Below, one piece after another: positions 49,567-58,766 of a stretch of 64,000 nt of DNA. How positions within the stretch are numbered: the first letter of the stretch is position 1; each line of letters opens with the position of its first letter. The notes beneath the pieces were generated by a model. The model was given only the letters and a program-made list of their open reading frames with translations, searched no databases and was not told the DNA's origin. The stretch comes from Glycomyces sp. YM15 (GTDB lineage Bacteria > Actinomycetota > Actinomycetes > Mycobacteriales > Micromonosporaceae): positions 450,805 through 514,804 of the forward strand of contig NZ_JAERMK010000001.1 of NCBI RefSeq assembly GCF_016918015.1, given 5' to 3'. Both the position numbers and the translations under genes were made by a program.

Positions 49567-50550
49567 TTACCCGCGCCCGCCCTGCATCACGAACGCGGAC
49601 CTGCCACCGGTGCGCTCGTTCTGCGGCGACTGCTGCGGGACCTCTTCGAAGCCCTCGTCCTCGGTGCGGCCCTGCTGGCCGTTGAGGTCGCGCAGCTGGC
49701 TCTCGAGGTAGAGCTTCAGACGAGTGCGGTACTCGCGCTCGAAGGTCTTCAGCTCCTCGATGTTCTTCAGCAGCGACGAACGGGAGTCCTCCAGCTGGCC
49801 GATGACCTTCTGGCGCTCCTGCTCGGCTTCCATCTCCATGCGCTCGGCCTTGTCGCGGGCCTGGCCCACCAGGTCCTCGGCCGCGGCGCGCGACTCGGTG
49901 ACCAGGGACTCGGACTCGCGCTGGGCGTCGGTCAGGAGGGCCTTCGACTCGCGCTGCGCCTCGGCCATCATCGACTTCGACTCGCGCTGCGCCTGCGAGA
50001 CCATCGTCTGCGCTTCGCGCTGGGCCTCGGAGACCATGGACTGGGCCTCGCGCTGCGCCTCGCCGAGCACGGTGTCGGCCTCCCGGCGGGAGTCCTCCAG
50101 GTGCTCGTCGGCGGTGCGCTGGGCGACCATGAGGAGACGCAGGGCCTCCTGCTCGCCGCCGCCGGCGGGGGCGGAGGCCTGCTGCTCCGGTCCGCGCTGG
50201 GCCAGTTCCTGCTGGAGCTGCTGCGCCTGCTGCTGCGCGGCCACCATCTGCTGGTGCATCTCGTGCAGTTCGGCGTCGAGCTCCTGGAGCTGCTGCTCCA
50301 TGGCGTGCTTCTCCCGCTGCACTCGGTCGAGTGCGGCGGCCATCTCGGCGTGGTCGGCGGCCCCGGGGGGAGCACCGGCGCGGAGACTCTCGAGCTGTGC
50401 GCGAAGTTCGCCGTTCTCATCGCTGAGGCGTGCGAGCTCTCGCTCCACCTCATCGAGGAAACCGTCGACCTCGTCCTCGTCGTATCCGCGCTTCCCGAGC
50501 ATGGGTTTCTTGAACGTGACGTTGTGAACGTCGGCTGGGGTCAGCGGCAT
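49567..50550 (-). CDS. divIVA: DivIVA/Wag31 polar growth protein
   Basis: The protein has 327 residues. The N-terminal membrane-binding and curvature-sensing motif ([20 protein letters not shown], about 6-25) is followed by a first coiled coil (30-120), a linker and a second coiled coil (about 135-285). Residues 164-218 are five consecutive 11-residue repeats of the type (E/D/Q)AQRE..S(M/L)(V/M/L)(S/A/T). DivIVA recruits wall synthesis at the poles of actinobacteria. A Q/G-rich tail follows. ATG 50550 is the start of the conserved motif. Confidence 0.96.
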   Translation of the reverse strand: MPLTPADVHNVTFKKPMLGKRGYDEDEVDGFLDEVERELARLSDENGELRAQLESLRAGAPPGAADHAEMAAALDRVQREKHAMEQQLQELDAELHEMHQQMVAAQQQAQQLQQELAQRGPEQQASAPAGGGEQEALRLLMVAQRTADEHLEDSRREADTVLGEAQREAQSMVSEAQREAQTMVSQAQRESKSMMAEAQRESKALLTDAQRESESLVTESRAAAEDLVGQARDKAERMEMEAEQERQKVIGQLEDSRSSLLKNIEELKTFEREYRTRLKLYLESQLRDLNGQQGRTEDEGFEEVPQQSPQNERTGGRSAFVMQGGRG

Positions 50551-50632
50551 TCGAAACTCCTTCTCAGCTGTTCGCCTGGCGCACAAGGCCACTCAACACG
50601 ATAACCGTGTCTCGCACCCCCGCCCGGAACCG

Positions 50633-50926
50633 CTAGACGATGAGGTTCCTGATGACAACGTCCATCAGGATCCACACGCCTATGAGCAGCGCCAGGAACG
50701 CCAGATCAATCGATACAGTACCAAGCCTGAGAGTCGGAATCACCTTCCTCAACCCCTTCAGGGGAGGGTCGGTCACGCTGTAGACCGTCTCCAGCAGGGC
50801 CGCGGACTTCGGTCCGGGCTCCCAGCGGCGGGAGAACTGCACCACGACGCTGCACACCAGACGGGCCAGAAGGAAGAGGTAGAAAGCGAAGAGTGCCAGA
50901 TAGATGAGCTGCAGTGCCAGGTTCAC
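50633..50926 (-). CDS. YggT family membrane protein
   Basis: The protein has 97 residues with two YggT-type membrane segments (about 5-27 and 71-91) and a loop TDPPLKGLRKVIPTLRLG, whose DPPL-x(3)-R motif is the family signature. Its role is unclear but it always accompanies sepF and divIVA in this cluster. It starts with GTG, 22 bases after sepF. Confidence 0.92.
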   Translation of the reverse strand: MNLALQLIYLALFAFYLFLLARLVCSVVVQFSRRWEPGPKSAALLETVYSVTDPPLKGLRKVIPTLRLGTVSIDLAFLALLIGVWILMDVVIRNLIV

Positions 50927-50948
50927 GGTTCGCAGTGTATCCCTCGGA

Positions 50949-51578
50949 TCAAGGCTGGTTGAAGAACCCGCCCTCGGCGATCTTGGCCTTGTCCTCGGCC
51001 GTCACTTGAACATGAGGGGGCGAGAGCAAGAACACGCGATTGGTCACCCGCTCGAACGATCCCCGGGTGCCGAAGATGAGTCCGGCCGCGAAGTCGACCA
51101 AGCGCTTCGCGTCGGCCTCCTCCATCTCCGAGAGGTTCATGATGACCGGGGTGCCGTCGCGGTATCGCTCGCCGATCGTGCGCGCCTCGTTGTAGGTGGT
51201 CGGGTGCAGCGTCGTGATCCGGTAGTTCGCGTGGGACTCCTCTTCCGCCGGAACCGGCCGCACCGTGGCGGGCTCGGCCAGCGCGAGGTTGTCCCGCGTC
51301 AGGGTCTCGCGGACGCCGGTCTCGCGGGTGCCGCCCTCACGGGAGGACAGCGGGGTCACCGAACCGGAGCCGCGGTTGAGCTGGCGGACGGGACGGTCCT
51401 CGGACGCGGTCCGGCCGACCCGGCCGGTGGTGCGCTGCGCGCCCCGCACCCGCTGGGATGCCGTCTGCTGCCGTTCCTCGGCGAACTCGTCGTTCTCCTC
51501 GTAGCCGTTGCCGTAGCCGCGATCGTCCTCGTCCTCGATGAGGCCGAGCCAGATGCCTGCCTTCCGCATCGCGCCCAT
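50949..51578 (-). CDS. sepF: SepF cell division protein
   Basis: The protein has 209 residues. The N-terminal amphipathic helix ([16 protein letters not shown]) binds membrane. A long R/E-rich disordered linker follows, then the SepF domain (about 118-205: [51 protein letters not shown]). SepF anchors FtsZ in actinobacteria, which lack FtsA. It lies between yggS and yggT. Confidence 0.96.
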   Translation of the reverse strand: MGAMRKAGIWLGLIEDEDDRGYGNGYEENDEFAEERQQTASQRVRGAQRTTGRVGRTASEDRPVRQLNRGSGSVTPLSSREGGTRETGVRETLTRDNLALAEPATVRPVPAEEESHANYRITTLHPTTYNEARTIGERYRDGTPVIMNLSEMEEADAKRLVDFAAGLIFGTRGSFERVTNRVFLLSPPHVQVTAEDKAKIAEGGFFNQP

Positions 51579-51719
51579 CGATCGTGCTCCCTCCTCGGGC
51601 CGCCCCTGTTGAGTCAGGTACGCGGTCTCATCCTAGCGCCGACTCCTTACACGGAGGTGTTTTTGCCCGACTAGTCAACCGTCATCGTGCGTCTGTCTGT
51701 CCCACTGCTGCCCCACACC

Positions 51720-52427
51720 TTACGCCATCGGTTCACGTTCGCCGAGCACGTTTCTTCCCAGTCTGACCATTGTGGCCCCCGCTCGTATCGCGTCGCGGTA
51801 GTCGCCGCTCATGCCCGCCGAGATCTCGGTGGCCCCGGCGTCGACGCGCCGTACGGTGTCCGAGCATCGGGCAAGCAGCGCAAAGGCTTCGGCCGGTTCC
51901 CAGCCGAGCGGCGCGACGGCCATGACCCCTTTGAGGGTGAGGGCGGGCGCGGCGGCGATCGCCTCGGCGAGGGGTTCGAGGTCCGCGACGGGCACGCCGC
52001 CGCGGACGGTGTCGCCGTCGAGGCTCACCTGAATGAGTGCGTTCAGGTTGCGGCCGTGGGTGCTCGCGGCGGCGTTGAGGGCGTTCGCGAGGGGGGCGCG
52101 GTCGACGGAGTGCACCCAGTCGGCGTAGGCGGCGACGGATTTCGCCTTGTTGCGCTGGAGCTGTCCCACGAAGTGCCACACCGGTTGCAGTCCGGCGGCG
52201 GCGAGTTCGGCGGCTTTCGGCGCGGCCTCCTGGTCGCGGTTCTCGCCGAGGTCGGCCTGGCCGAGTTCGACGAGCGCGGCGGCGTCGGCGGCGGGGAAGG
52301 TCTTGGTGACGGCGATGAGGCGGATCGAGTCCGGAGAGCGGCCGGCGTCGGAGCAGGCGGCCGCGATGGCCTCGCGCGTCCGGTTGAGGTTGTCCCGCAA
52401 CTGGTCTCGGCGCGACTGGGTGGTCAA
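51720..52427 (-). CDS. YggS-family PLP homeostasis protein
   Basis: The protein has 235 residues in an alanine-racemase-like barrel without the second domain. The PLP lysine is in LIAVTKTFPAAD; LGENRDQEA, WHFVGQLQRNKAK and the C-terminal EISAGMSGDYRDAI with RLGRNVLG are typical (the usual SMGMS is SAGMS here). It buffers PLP. TTG 52427 has AGGA 9 bases upstream; a TTG at 52445 is an alternative. In many actinobacteria a laccase-domain gene (pgeF) separates it from ftsZ; here the 146-base gap has none. Confidence 0.93.
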   Translation of the reverse strand: MTTQSRRDQLRDNLNRTREAIAAACSDAGRSPDSIRLIAVTKTFPAADAAALVELGQADLGENRDQEAAPKAAELAAAGLQPVWHFVGQLQRNKAKSVAAYADWVHSVDRAPLANALNAAASTHGRNLNALIQVSLDGDTVRGGVPVADLEPLAEAIAAAPALTLKGVMAVAPLGWEPAEAFALLARCSDTVRRVDAGATEISAGMSGDYRDAIRAGATMVRLGRNVLGEREPMA

Positions 52428-52590
52428 GAGTGAAGGTCCTAGCAATTCGATCGCGGGGTCTGCGGGTGCGTCGGCGAGCGCAGCGCCGGTGCGGCTCGCG
52501 AGTGCTCCTGCCGACGCGTGCGAGGCACGACTTGGTGCTGCCGAGGCCGACGGGCCGCCGAGACGTGTTGCCGCCCCGACGGTCCGCCGC

Positions 52591-53703
52591 CTAGAAGCCG
52601 TCTTTCAGGAAGGCCGGAACGTCGACGTCGTCGAACAGGACCTTGCCGTTGCTCGACTCGCGCTCGGGTTCGGGCTTGGTCTCGCGCACGGGCTCGGGCT
52701 TCTGCTCGGGCAGTGCGGAGATCCGGGTCGGCTGGGCGAGTTCGAATTCGGCCTCGTCCTCGACGTCGAATCCGGCGGCGATGACGGTCACGCGGGCCTC
52801 TTCGCCGAGGGCGTCGTCGATGACCGCGCCGAAGATGATGTTCGCGTCGGTGTGGGCGCAGTCGGAGACGAGCTCGGCCGCGTCGTTGATCTCGAACAGG
52901 CCGAGATCCGAACCGCCCGCGATGGAGAGGAGCACGCCGCGTGCGCCTTCCATGCTCTGCTCCAGCAGCGGCGATTCGATCGCGGCGCGGGCGGCTTCGA
53001 CGGCGCGGTTCTCACCGCGGGCCGAGCCTATGCCCATGAGCGCCGAGCCCGCTCCGCTCATGACGCTCTTGACGTCGGCGAAGTCGAGGTTGATGAGGCC
53101 GGGCGTGGTGATGAGGTCCGTGATGCCCTGGACACCGGAGAGCAGCACCTGGTCGGCGAGGCGGAATGCGTCCATCATGGAGATGGAGCGGTCGCCGAGG
53201 TGCAGCAGCCGGTCGTTGGGGATCACGATGAGCGTGTCGCACTCGTTGCGCAGATCGTCTATTCCCGAGACCGCCTGGGTCTGGCGGCGCTTGCCCTCGA
53301 AGGCGAACGGCCGGGTGACCACGCCGATCGTGAGCGCGCCGAGCTTGCGGGCGATGTTGGCGATGACGGGCGCGCCACCGGTGCCGGTGCCGCCGCCCTC
53401 GCCGCAGGTCACGAACACCATGTCCGCTCCCTTGAGGACTTCCTCGATCTCGTCGCGGTGGTCCTCGCAGGCCTTCGCCCCGACTTCGGGGTTGGCGCCC
53501 GCGCCGAGACCGCGGGTCAGTTCGCGACCGACGTCGAGCTTGACGTCGGCGTCACTCATCAAGAGCGCCTGTGCATCGGTGTTGATCGCGATGAACTCGA
53601 CGCCTTTGAGGCCCGCCTCGATCATCCGGTTGACAGCATTGACGCCGCCGCCCCCGACTCCAACGACTTTGATCACGGCGAGGTAGTTGTGCGGTGGTGT
53701 CAT
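52591..53703 (-). CDS. ftsZ: Cell division GTPase FtsZ
   Basis: The protein has 370 residues and polymerises into the division ring. The nucleotide-binding [15 protein letters not shown] and [15 protein letters not shown], and the catalytic T7 loop [11 protein letters not shown] are visible. The C-terminal tail [11 protein letters not shown] is the peptide that binds SepF and FtsW. The linker (about 317-358) is short and E/P/K-rich. ATG 53703; the 75 bases to ftsQ leave room for a promoter. Confidence 0.98.
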   Translation of the reverse strand: MTPPHNYLAVIKVVGVGGGGVNAVNRMIEAGLKGVEFIAINTDAQALLMSDADVKLDVGRELTRGLGAGANPEVGAKACEDHRDEIEEVLKGADMVFVTCGEGGGTGTGGAPVIANIARKLGALTIGVVTRPFAFEGKRRQTQAVSGIDDLRNECDTLIVIPNDRLLHLGDRSISMMDAFRLADQVLLSGVQGITDLITTPGLINLDFADVKSVMSGAGSALMGIGSARGENRAVEAARAAIESPLLEQSMEGARGVLLSIAGGSDLGLFEINDAAELVSDCAHTDANIIFGAVIDDALGEEARVTVIAAGFDVEDEAEFELAQPTRISALPEQKPEPVRETKPEPERESSNGKVLFDDVDVPAFLKDGF

Positions 53704-53778
53704 CGCTGCTGCCTTCCTTCCCCTTCGGCCCTGGGTACGGCAAACGGATGTGCGCGCACACCCGCTCCCCCCTTAACG

Positions 53779-54513
53779 CTAACTCACAGTGGGGGCATCT
53801 GGTGCGCTGACATCGACATGTTCGTACCCGCCGGCCAACAATCGATCGGCGACCTCGGCTTTCTGCTCGCTTTCCGAACCGTCGCCCCACCGGAGCGTCC
53901 GTCCATCTTCGAGATACAGGGTGACGCTCGCGGGGGACGGGGACTCCACGTGTTCGACCTCGTCGGCGAGGTCTGACGGGAGTGCCTGCAGCACTATGAG
54001 GGTCTCGATGGTCGCCAGGTCGTCCGGTCCCGGCTCGGCGAGCTCGACCCTCCAAATTGATCCCGGAGCGGTCGAGGTCTCGTCGAATACCACACCTTCG
54101 GAATCGACCATGAGAAAAGTCTCGTCGTCCACCGGTACGGCCATATAAGGCTCGCGTTCGGTGACGGCGATGCTCAGCGCGTCCGGCCACGCGCGGGTGA
54201 CGTCGACGGATTTGACGGGGGCGAGCTTCGCGACCGCCGCCGCGATCGCATCGAGGTCGGCGCCGAGCACGGAGTCGCCCACCGCGTCTCGGCCGAGCGC
54301 GGCCACCGCTTCGGGGGTGAGGACGGAGGTCCCGGTGACCTCGATCCGCTTCACTTCGAACAGCGGTGTGGTCCATACGATCACGAAGGCCAGCGCGAGC
54401 AGCGCCAGGGCGCTGATCGAGATCCACCGCAACCGACGATCGGGAAGCTTGCGGCGCACCACGTGGACGAGCCGCCAGGGCCCGGGTTCGGACGTGTTCT
54501 CTGGGCCGCGCAT
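53779..54513 (-). CDS. ftsQ: Cell division protein FtsQ
   Basis: The protein has 244 residues: a basic cytoplasmic start, one membrane helix (about 31-50), a POTRA domain beginning FEVKRIEVTGTSVLTPEAVA and the beta domain with VTEREPYMAVPV. It links the early ring to the wall synthases. Unlike the usual order murC-ftsQ on one transcript, it is separated from murC by two inserted genes. Its promoter must therefore lie in the 97-base gap shared with the divergent, iron-box-controlled SIP gene. Confidence 0.94.
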   Translation of the reverse strand: MRGPENTSEPGPWRLVHVVRRKLPDRRLRWISISALALLALAFVIVWTTPLFEVKRIEVTGTSVLTPEAVAALGRDAVGDSVLGADLDAIAAAVAKLAPVKSVDVTRAWPDALSIAVTEREPYMAVPVDDETFLMVDSEGVVFDETSTAPGSIWRVELAEPGPDDLATIETLIVLQALPSDLADEVEHVESPSPASVTLYLEDGRTLRWGDGSESEQKAEVADRLLAGGYEHVDVSAPDAPTVS

Positions 54514-54568
54514 GGGTCGATGATTCCATGTCGCGGGCGTTCGGCGGTGGCGGCTCGCCCGAGCCTTC

Positions 54569-54593
54569 AGATAAGGTAAGGCAAACCTTATCT
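54569..54593. promoter_or_regulatory. IdeR/DmdR-type iron box
   Basis: A perfect inverted repeat, AGATAAGGT, 7 bases, ACCTTATCT, closely follows the DtxR/IdeR consensus (TTAGGTTAGSCTAACCTAA). It lies 17 bases before the GTG of the SIP gene and about 55 bases before ftsQ on the other strand. Confidence 0.82.
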
Positions 54594-54610
54594 ATGAGGA
54601 GGAGTGCCGC

Positions 54611-55528
54611 GTGGCGACGCAGACCGAGGAATCGACCGAGTCCACCGTTCGGCCGTTCGAGCTGTTCCCCGTGGAAGTGCGGGCGCTGCGACGGCTGAGC
54701 CCCTCTTTCATACGGGTCACCTTCGCGGGCGCGACCCTGCGGCACTTCGCCGACAACGGCTACGATCAGCGGTTCAAACTCATCTTCCCCGCCCCGGCCT
54801 GCGGCTTCGACAAGATGCCCACGAGCGAGCGCTGGTACTCCGAGCTGCGGGCCCTCCCCGAAGCGGAGCAGTGCGGCGTCCGCACGTACACGGTGCGCGC
54901 CGTCCGGCGCGCGGCCGGCGAGGTCGACGTCGACATGGTCGTCCACGAGGCGCACGGCGACGAGGAGTGCGGCCCGGCGCTGCGCTGGCTCCGCGACGCG
55001 GCCGTGGGCGACGAGGTCCTGCTGCTCGGGCCCGACGCGCGCTGGGACGGCCCGCACGGCGGCGTCGACTTCCACGCCCCCGAGGGCGCGGAGCTCCTCA
55101 TCGCGGGCGACGAGACGGCGGCCCCCGCGATCGCCGCGATCCTGGAGGACCTCCCGATCACCGCGCGCGGCAAGGCGTTCATCGAAGTCCCCGAGGCGGC
55201 GGACGTGCTCGACCTCGACACTCCCGAGGACGTCGAGGTCGTGTGGCTGCCGCGCGAAGGCGCGGCGTGGGGCGACAGGCTCGTCCCCGCGGTCACCGAA
55301 GCGGCCCGCGCCATGGACTTCGCCAAGAGCGGGCAGTTCGACGAGAACGAGGACGAGATGATCTGGGAGGCCCCGCAGGAGGTCGCCCGGTGTGAGGCCT
55401 ACGTGTGGATCGCCGCCGAGACCGGCGTCGTCAAGACCCTCCGCTTCACCGTCCGCAAGGAACTCGGCCTCCCCAAGGAGTGCGGGGCGTTCATGGGCTA
55501 CTGGCGCAATGGCGCCTCCTGGGACTAG
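54611..55528 (+). CDS. Siderophore-interacting protein (FAD ferric reductase)
   Basis: The protein has 305 residues. The flavin-binding domain (RLSPSFIRVTFAG, RTYTVRAVRR, as RxYT motif, about 97-100) is followed by the SIP C-terminal domain (LLIAGDETAAPAIAAIL, YVWIAAETGVVKTLR, GLPKECGAFMGYWRNG). It releases iron from ferric siderophores by reduction. The iron box places it under iron control. GAGGAGG precedes GTG 54611. The gene sits opposite to, and interrupts, the division cluster; its end overlaps the convergent Uma2 gene by 4 bases. Confidence 0.94.
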   Translation: MATQTEESTESTVRPFELFPVEVRALRRLSPSFIRVTFAGATLRHFADNGYDQRFKLIFPAPACGFDKMPTSERWYSELRALPEAEQCGVRTYTVRAVRRAAGEVDVDMVVHEAHGDEECGPALRWLRDAAVGDEVLLLGPDARWDGPHGGVDFHAPEGAELLIAGDETAAPAIAAILEDLPITARGKAFIEVPEAADVLDLDTPEDVEVVWLPREGAAWGDRLVPAVTEAARAMDFAKSGQFDENEDEMIWEAPQEVARCEAYVWIAAETGVVKTLRFTVRKELGLPKECGAFMGYWRNGASWD

Positions 55529-56133
55529 CGCCCCTCGGAGTTGAATGCGGTCGTGTCGAGCTCGAAGTCGAACGGCTCGGGCACGTGCACGGGTTTGCCG
55601 AACTCGGCTGAGGTGCGCGACTGGTAGCCGTGCCTCGGTGACGGATCGGAGAACACCGTGAGCATCCGTTCCTTCATATCGAAGAGCAGATAAACCGGGA
55701 CCCCCGCACGGCCGTAGATGACGGCCTTCGCAGTGAAGTCGTTCTTTCGGGTGGCGGGAGAGGTGAGTTCAGCGACCAGTGACAGTGCGGTACCTGGAAG
55801 CAGATTGGAATCGATGTCGACCATTTCGACATCCGCGACGCAGATGTCCGGGCCGAGAGCACCGGAATGCTCGGGGAAGACGAACAGGAAGGGCTCCGCG
55901 CCCGCCTCATGGCCTTCCGGCGCATGCTGATCGAGTTGACGGACGAGCGACTTCATCGGCCTGCGGTAAGAGCCCTTGGACCAGGGGGACACGACGATGT
56001 TCCTTCCGAAGACCTCTGCGTTGAAGCCGTCCATGTCCCAGTCACTCGCGGTGTTCAAGAGACGACGGAAGACAGCACGATCGTCATCATACGATTGCTC
56101 AGTGGTGTCCGGTTTTGGGAGGGTCATGGTCAT
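55525..56133 (-). CDS. Uma2 family (DUF820) endonuclease-like protein
   Basis: The protein has 202 residues in a PD-(D/E)xK-like fold. LGPDICVADVEMVD (Asp), LSLVAELTSPATRKNDFTAK (Glu and Lys region) and KAVIYGRAGVPVYLLFD are the typical Uma2 sequence. The family is widespread and multicopy, and its function is unknown. ATG 56133 follows AAGGAGG. A clear -10 TATAGT lies at 56193-56188. It is inserted between ftsQ and murC and ends 4 bases inside the SIP gene. Confidence 0.9.
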   Translation of the reverse strand: MTMTLPKPDTTEQSYDDDRAVFRRLLNTASDWDMDGFNAEVFGRNIVVSPWSKGSYRRPMKSLVRQLDQHAPEGHEAGAEPFLFVFPEHSGALGPDICVADVEMVDIDSNLLPGTALSLVAELTSPATRKNDFTAKAVIYGRAGVPVYLLFDMKERMLTVFSDPSPRHGYQSRTSAEFGKPVHVPEPFDFELDTTAFNSEGR

Positions 56134-56197
56134 CGTCGCCTCCTTGGCGGGCTCTGCCCTTGTTTGCGTACGCGGTTGCGTATCACCACTATAGGCC

Positions 56198-56226
56198 GAG
56201 CGGCGGGTGCGCGGCACCCGCCGCTC
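56198..56226 (-). terminator. Hairpin terminator ending the mur operon
   Basis: A perfect 13-base stem with a 3-base loop, 13 bases past the murC stop, so the murF-to-murC transcript probably ends here and does not reach ftsQ. Confidence 0.8.
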
Positions 56227-56238
56227 ACGCAATTCGTC

Positions 56239-57651
56239 CTACCGCAGGAGGTCATCCGGCATGAGCTGGACGGGCGGGGCGCCCATGGTGACGACCACGT
56301 CGCCTTCGGCCGCGAGGGCCTTGACCGCGGCGGGCACGTCGTCCCATTCGGGGACGAAGACCTTGTCGGCGTCGGGGAGGTCCACGGCGTCCAGGAGCGC
56401 CCGGCCGCCCTGGCCCTCGGGGATCGTCTCGCCGGGGCCGAAGATCTCCATCACGACCGCCTTGTCCGCCAAGGAGAGCGCTTCGGCGATGTCAGCGCGC
56501 ATCTCGACGGTGCGGTAGACGCGGTAGGGCATGAAGACCACGATGAGCCTGCCGGGCGCGGCGACCTCCTTGAGGGTCTTGATGGCCTCGGTCATCGCGG
56601 TCGGGTGGTAGGCGTACTCGTCGAAGACCGCGTACCCGTCCTTCTCGCCGCGCTTCTCGAAGCGGCGCTTGACGCCGCCGAACGCGGCGATGCCCGCGGC
56701 GATCGCGTCCGCCTCCAGGCCGACGTACAGTCCGGTGGCGATCGCGGCGGCCGAGTTGAGCGCGATGTGCTTGCCGGGCATCGGCAGATGGAAGCGGCCG
56801 AGCAGCTGGTTGTGCGCGAGGACGGTGTAGTCGACGCCGTCTTTGGTGGACTCGACCTCGCCGAGCTGGATGTCGGCGCCGTCCGAGAAGCCGTACGTGG
56901 CGACGGTGCGGCCCTCGGCGCGGAGCTTCTTGGCGAGCGCGAGCGTCCCCGGGCTGTCGGCGCAGAGGACGAGGAGCCCGTCCTTGTCCGTGTTGCGGCA
57001 GAAGCGCTCGAAGGCCTCCGTGAGGGATGCCATGTCGCCGTAAGTGTTCAGGTGGTCGACGTCGATGTTGGTGACGATGCCGATCTCGGGGCGGAAGCGC
57101 AGGAACGAGCGGTCGGACTCGTCGGCCTCGGCCACGAAGTACTCGCCGGTGCCGTGCGCGCCGGTGTGGGCGCCGATGTTCTCGCCGCCGTTCACATACG
57201 ACGGATCGAGGCCGGCGTGCGCGAGCATCTGCGAGATGATCGCGGTCGTGGTGGTCTTGCCGTGGGTGCCGGTGACGACGATCGAGCGGCGGCCGGTCAT
57301 GGCGGCGGCCAGCGCCTCGGAGCGGTGGTAGACGCGGATGCCGCGCCTGCGGGCCTCGGCCACTTCGAGGTGCTCGTCGTTGTGCGCGGTCGAGCGCACG
57401 ACCGTGTCGATGCCGTCGAGGTTCGAGGGCACGTGCTCACGGTGGAGCGTGACGCCGAGGCGTTCGAGCTCGGGCAGGCTCGGCCAGTCCTTCAGCTCGG
57501 AGCCGGACACGGGCAGGCCGCGGGTGGCGTAGAGGCGGGTGAGGCCGTTCATGCCCACGCCGCCGACGCCGATGAACAGCGTGCGGCCGAGGTCTTCGGC
57601 CGTGATGCCCTCGTCGATCGGGCTCGTCAGGTCGTTGGGGTCGTCGCTCAT
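56239..57651 (-). CDS. murC: UDP-N-acetylmuramate--L-alanine ligase
   Basis: The protein has 470 residues. The Rossmann start FIGVGGVGMNGLTRL, the P-loop VVTGTHGKTTTTAII, the EADESDRSFL segment and the EYAYHPTAMTEAI histidine identify MurC, which adds L-Ala to UDP-MurNAc. ATG 57651 overlaps the murG stop (ATGA). It is the last gene of the mur operon. Confidence 0.97.
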   Translation of the reverse strand: MSDDPNDLTSPIDEGITAEDLGRTLFIGVGGVGMNGLTRLYATRGLPVSGSELKDWPSLPELERLGVTLHREHVPSNLDGIDTVVRSTAHNDEHLEVAEARRRGIRVYHRSEALAAAMTGRRSIVVTGTHGKTTTTAIISQMLAHAGLDPSYVNGGENIGAHTGAHGTGEYFVAEADESDRSFLRFRPEIGIVTNIDVDHLNTYGDMASLTEAFERFCRNTDKDGLLVLCADSPGTLALAKKLRAEGRTVATYGFSDGADIQLGEVESTKDGVDYTVLAHNQLLGRFHLPMPGKHIALNSAAAIATGLYVGLEADAIAAGIAAFGGVKRRFEKRGEKDGYAVFDEYAYHPTAMTEAIKTLKEVAAPGRLIVVFMPYRVYRTVEMRADIAEALSLADKAVVMEIFGPGETIPEGQGGRALLDAVDLPDADKVFVPEWDDVPAAVKALAAEGDVVVTMGAPPVQLMPDDLLR

Positions 57652-58766
57652 GGCTGCTCCAGCACTTTCAGTGTGTAGTTGCGCAGCGCCTCGTCGCCGG
57701 TGCGGCTGCCGAACGCGGCCGAGGCCCGGGACATCGCCGCGACCCGGTGCGGGTCGGTGATGACCGGGATGAGGTTGGCCTCGATCCACGAGGGGTTGAG
57801 GTTCTCGTCGTCGCAGAACATCGCGCCGCCGGCGTCCACTACGGGCCCGGCGTTGCGGTACTGCTCCTTGTTGCCCCAGGGCATCGGGACGAAGACGGTG
57901 GGCACGCCGAGCGCGGAGACCTCCGCGACGGTCATGGAGCCGCCGCGGGCGAGCACCATGTCGGCGGCGGCGTAGCCGAGGTCCATGCGGTCGAGGTAGG
58001 GCAGGGTCCGGTACGGGACGGGCAGGCCCTCGGGGATGTGGATCGGCTCCTCGCGGCGGGCGCCGGTGATGTGCAGGACCTGGACGCCGCGGTGCGTGAG
58101 CGCTTGGGCGGCGCCGGAGACGGCGTTGTTGATCGAGGCCGCTCCCTGCGAGCCGCCGTAGACGAACAGCACGGGGCGGCGCGGGTCGAGACCGAAGTAC
58201 TGGCAGGCCTGGGCGCGCATGGCGTTCCGGTCGAGGTGGGCGATCTCCGGCCGCAGGGGCACGCCGGTGATGGTGCCGTCGGCGAGGATCGGCGAGGCCT
58301 GCGGGAGGTGCGGGAAGCCGAGGGCGAGGTTGTCGCTGAACTTGAGCGCCATCTTGTTGGCGACCCCGGGCGGGTCGTTGAACTCGAAGATGACCATGGG
58401 GGTCTTGCGGCGCCACGCGGCGAGGTAGGCGGGGACGGCGACGTAGCCGCCGAAGCCGACCACGACGTCCGCCTGGACCTCGTCCATGATGTCGCGGGTG
58501 GCCTTCATGGCCTTGAGCATCCGCGGCGCGGTGAGCAGCAGGTCGAGGTTGATCTTGCGCGGCAGCTGATGGGCCGGGACGTTGCGCAGGTCGTAGCCCG
58601 CCTTGGGGATGAGGTCGTTCTCCAGGCCCTTCTCGGTGCCGAGGCAGGTGACGCGGACGTACGGGTCGTGCCGGCGGAGGCAGTCGGCGTAGGCCAGGAG
58701 CGGGTAGATGTGGCCGCCGGTGCCGCCGCCGGCGAGGACGACCGATCGAAGCTGAGGCAACGTCAT
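57648..58766 (-). CDS. murG: UDP-GlcNAc transferase MurG
   Basis: The protein has 372 residues in a GT-B fold. The first G-loop LAGGGTGGHIYPLLA, the FGGYVAVPAYLA segment, FVYGGSQGAASINNAV and ARGGSMTVAEVSALGVPTVF are present. It makes lipid II from lipid I. ATG 58766 overlaps the ftsW stop (ATGA). Confidence 0.97.
   Translation of the reverse strand: MTLPQLRSVVLAGGGTGGHIYPLLAYADCLRRHDPYVRVTCLGTEKGLENDLIPKAGYDLRNVPAHQLPRKINLDLLLTAPRMLKAMKATRDIMDEVQADVVVGFGGYVAVPAYLAAWRRKTPMVIFEFNDPPGVANKMALKFSDNLALGFPHLPQASPILADGTITGVPLRPEIAHLDRNAMRAQACQYFGLDPRRPVLFVYGGSQGAASINNAVSGAAQALTHRGVQVLHITGARREEPIHIPEGLPVPYRTLPYLDRMDLGYAAADMVLARGGSMTVAEVSALGVPTVFVPMPWGNKEQYRNAGPVVDAGGAMFCDDENLNPSWIEANLIPVITDPHRVAAMSRASAAFGSRTGDEALRNYTLKVLEQP

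Noticed and set aside
55867-57678. A 603-codon frame antisense to murC
   Set aside because: Shadow of murC, and its start runs through the Uma2 gene.
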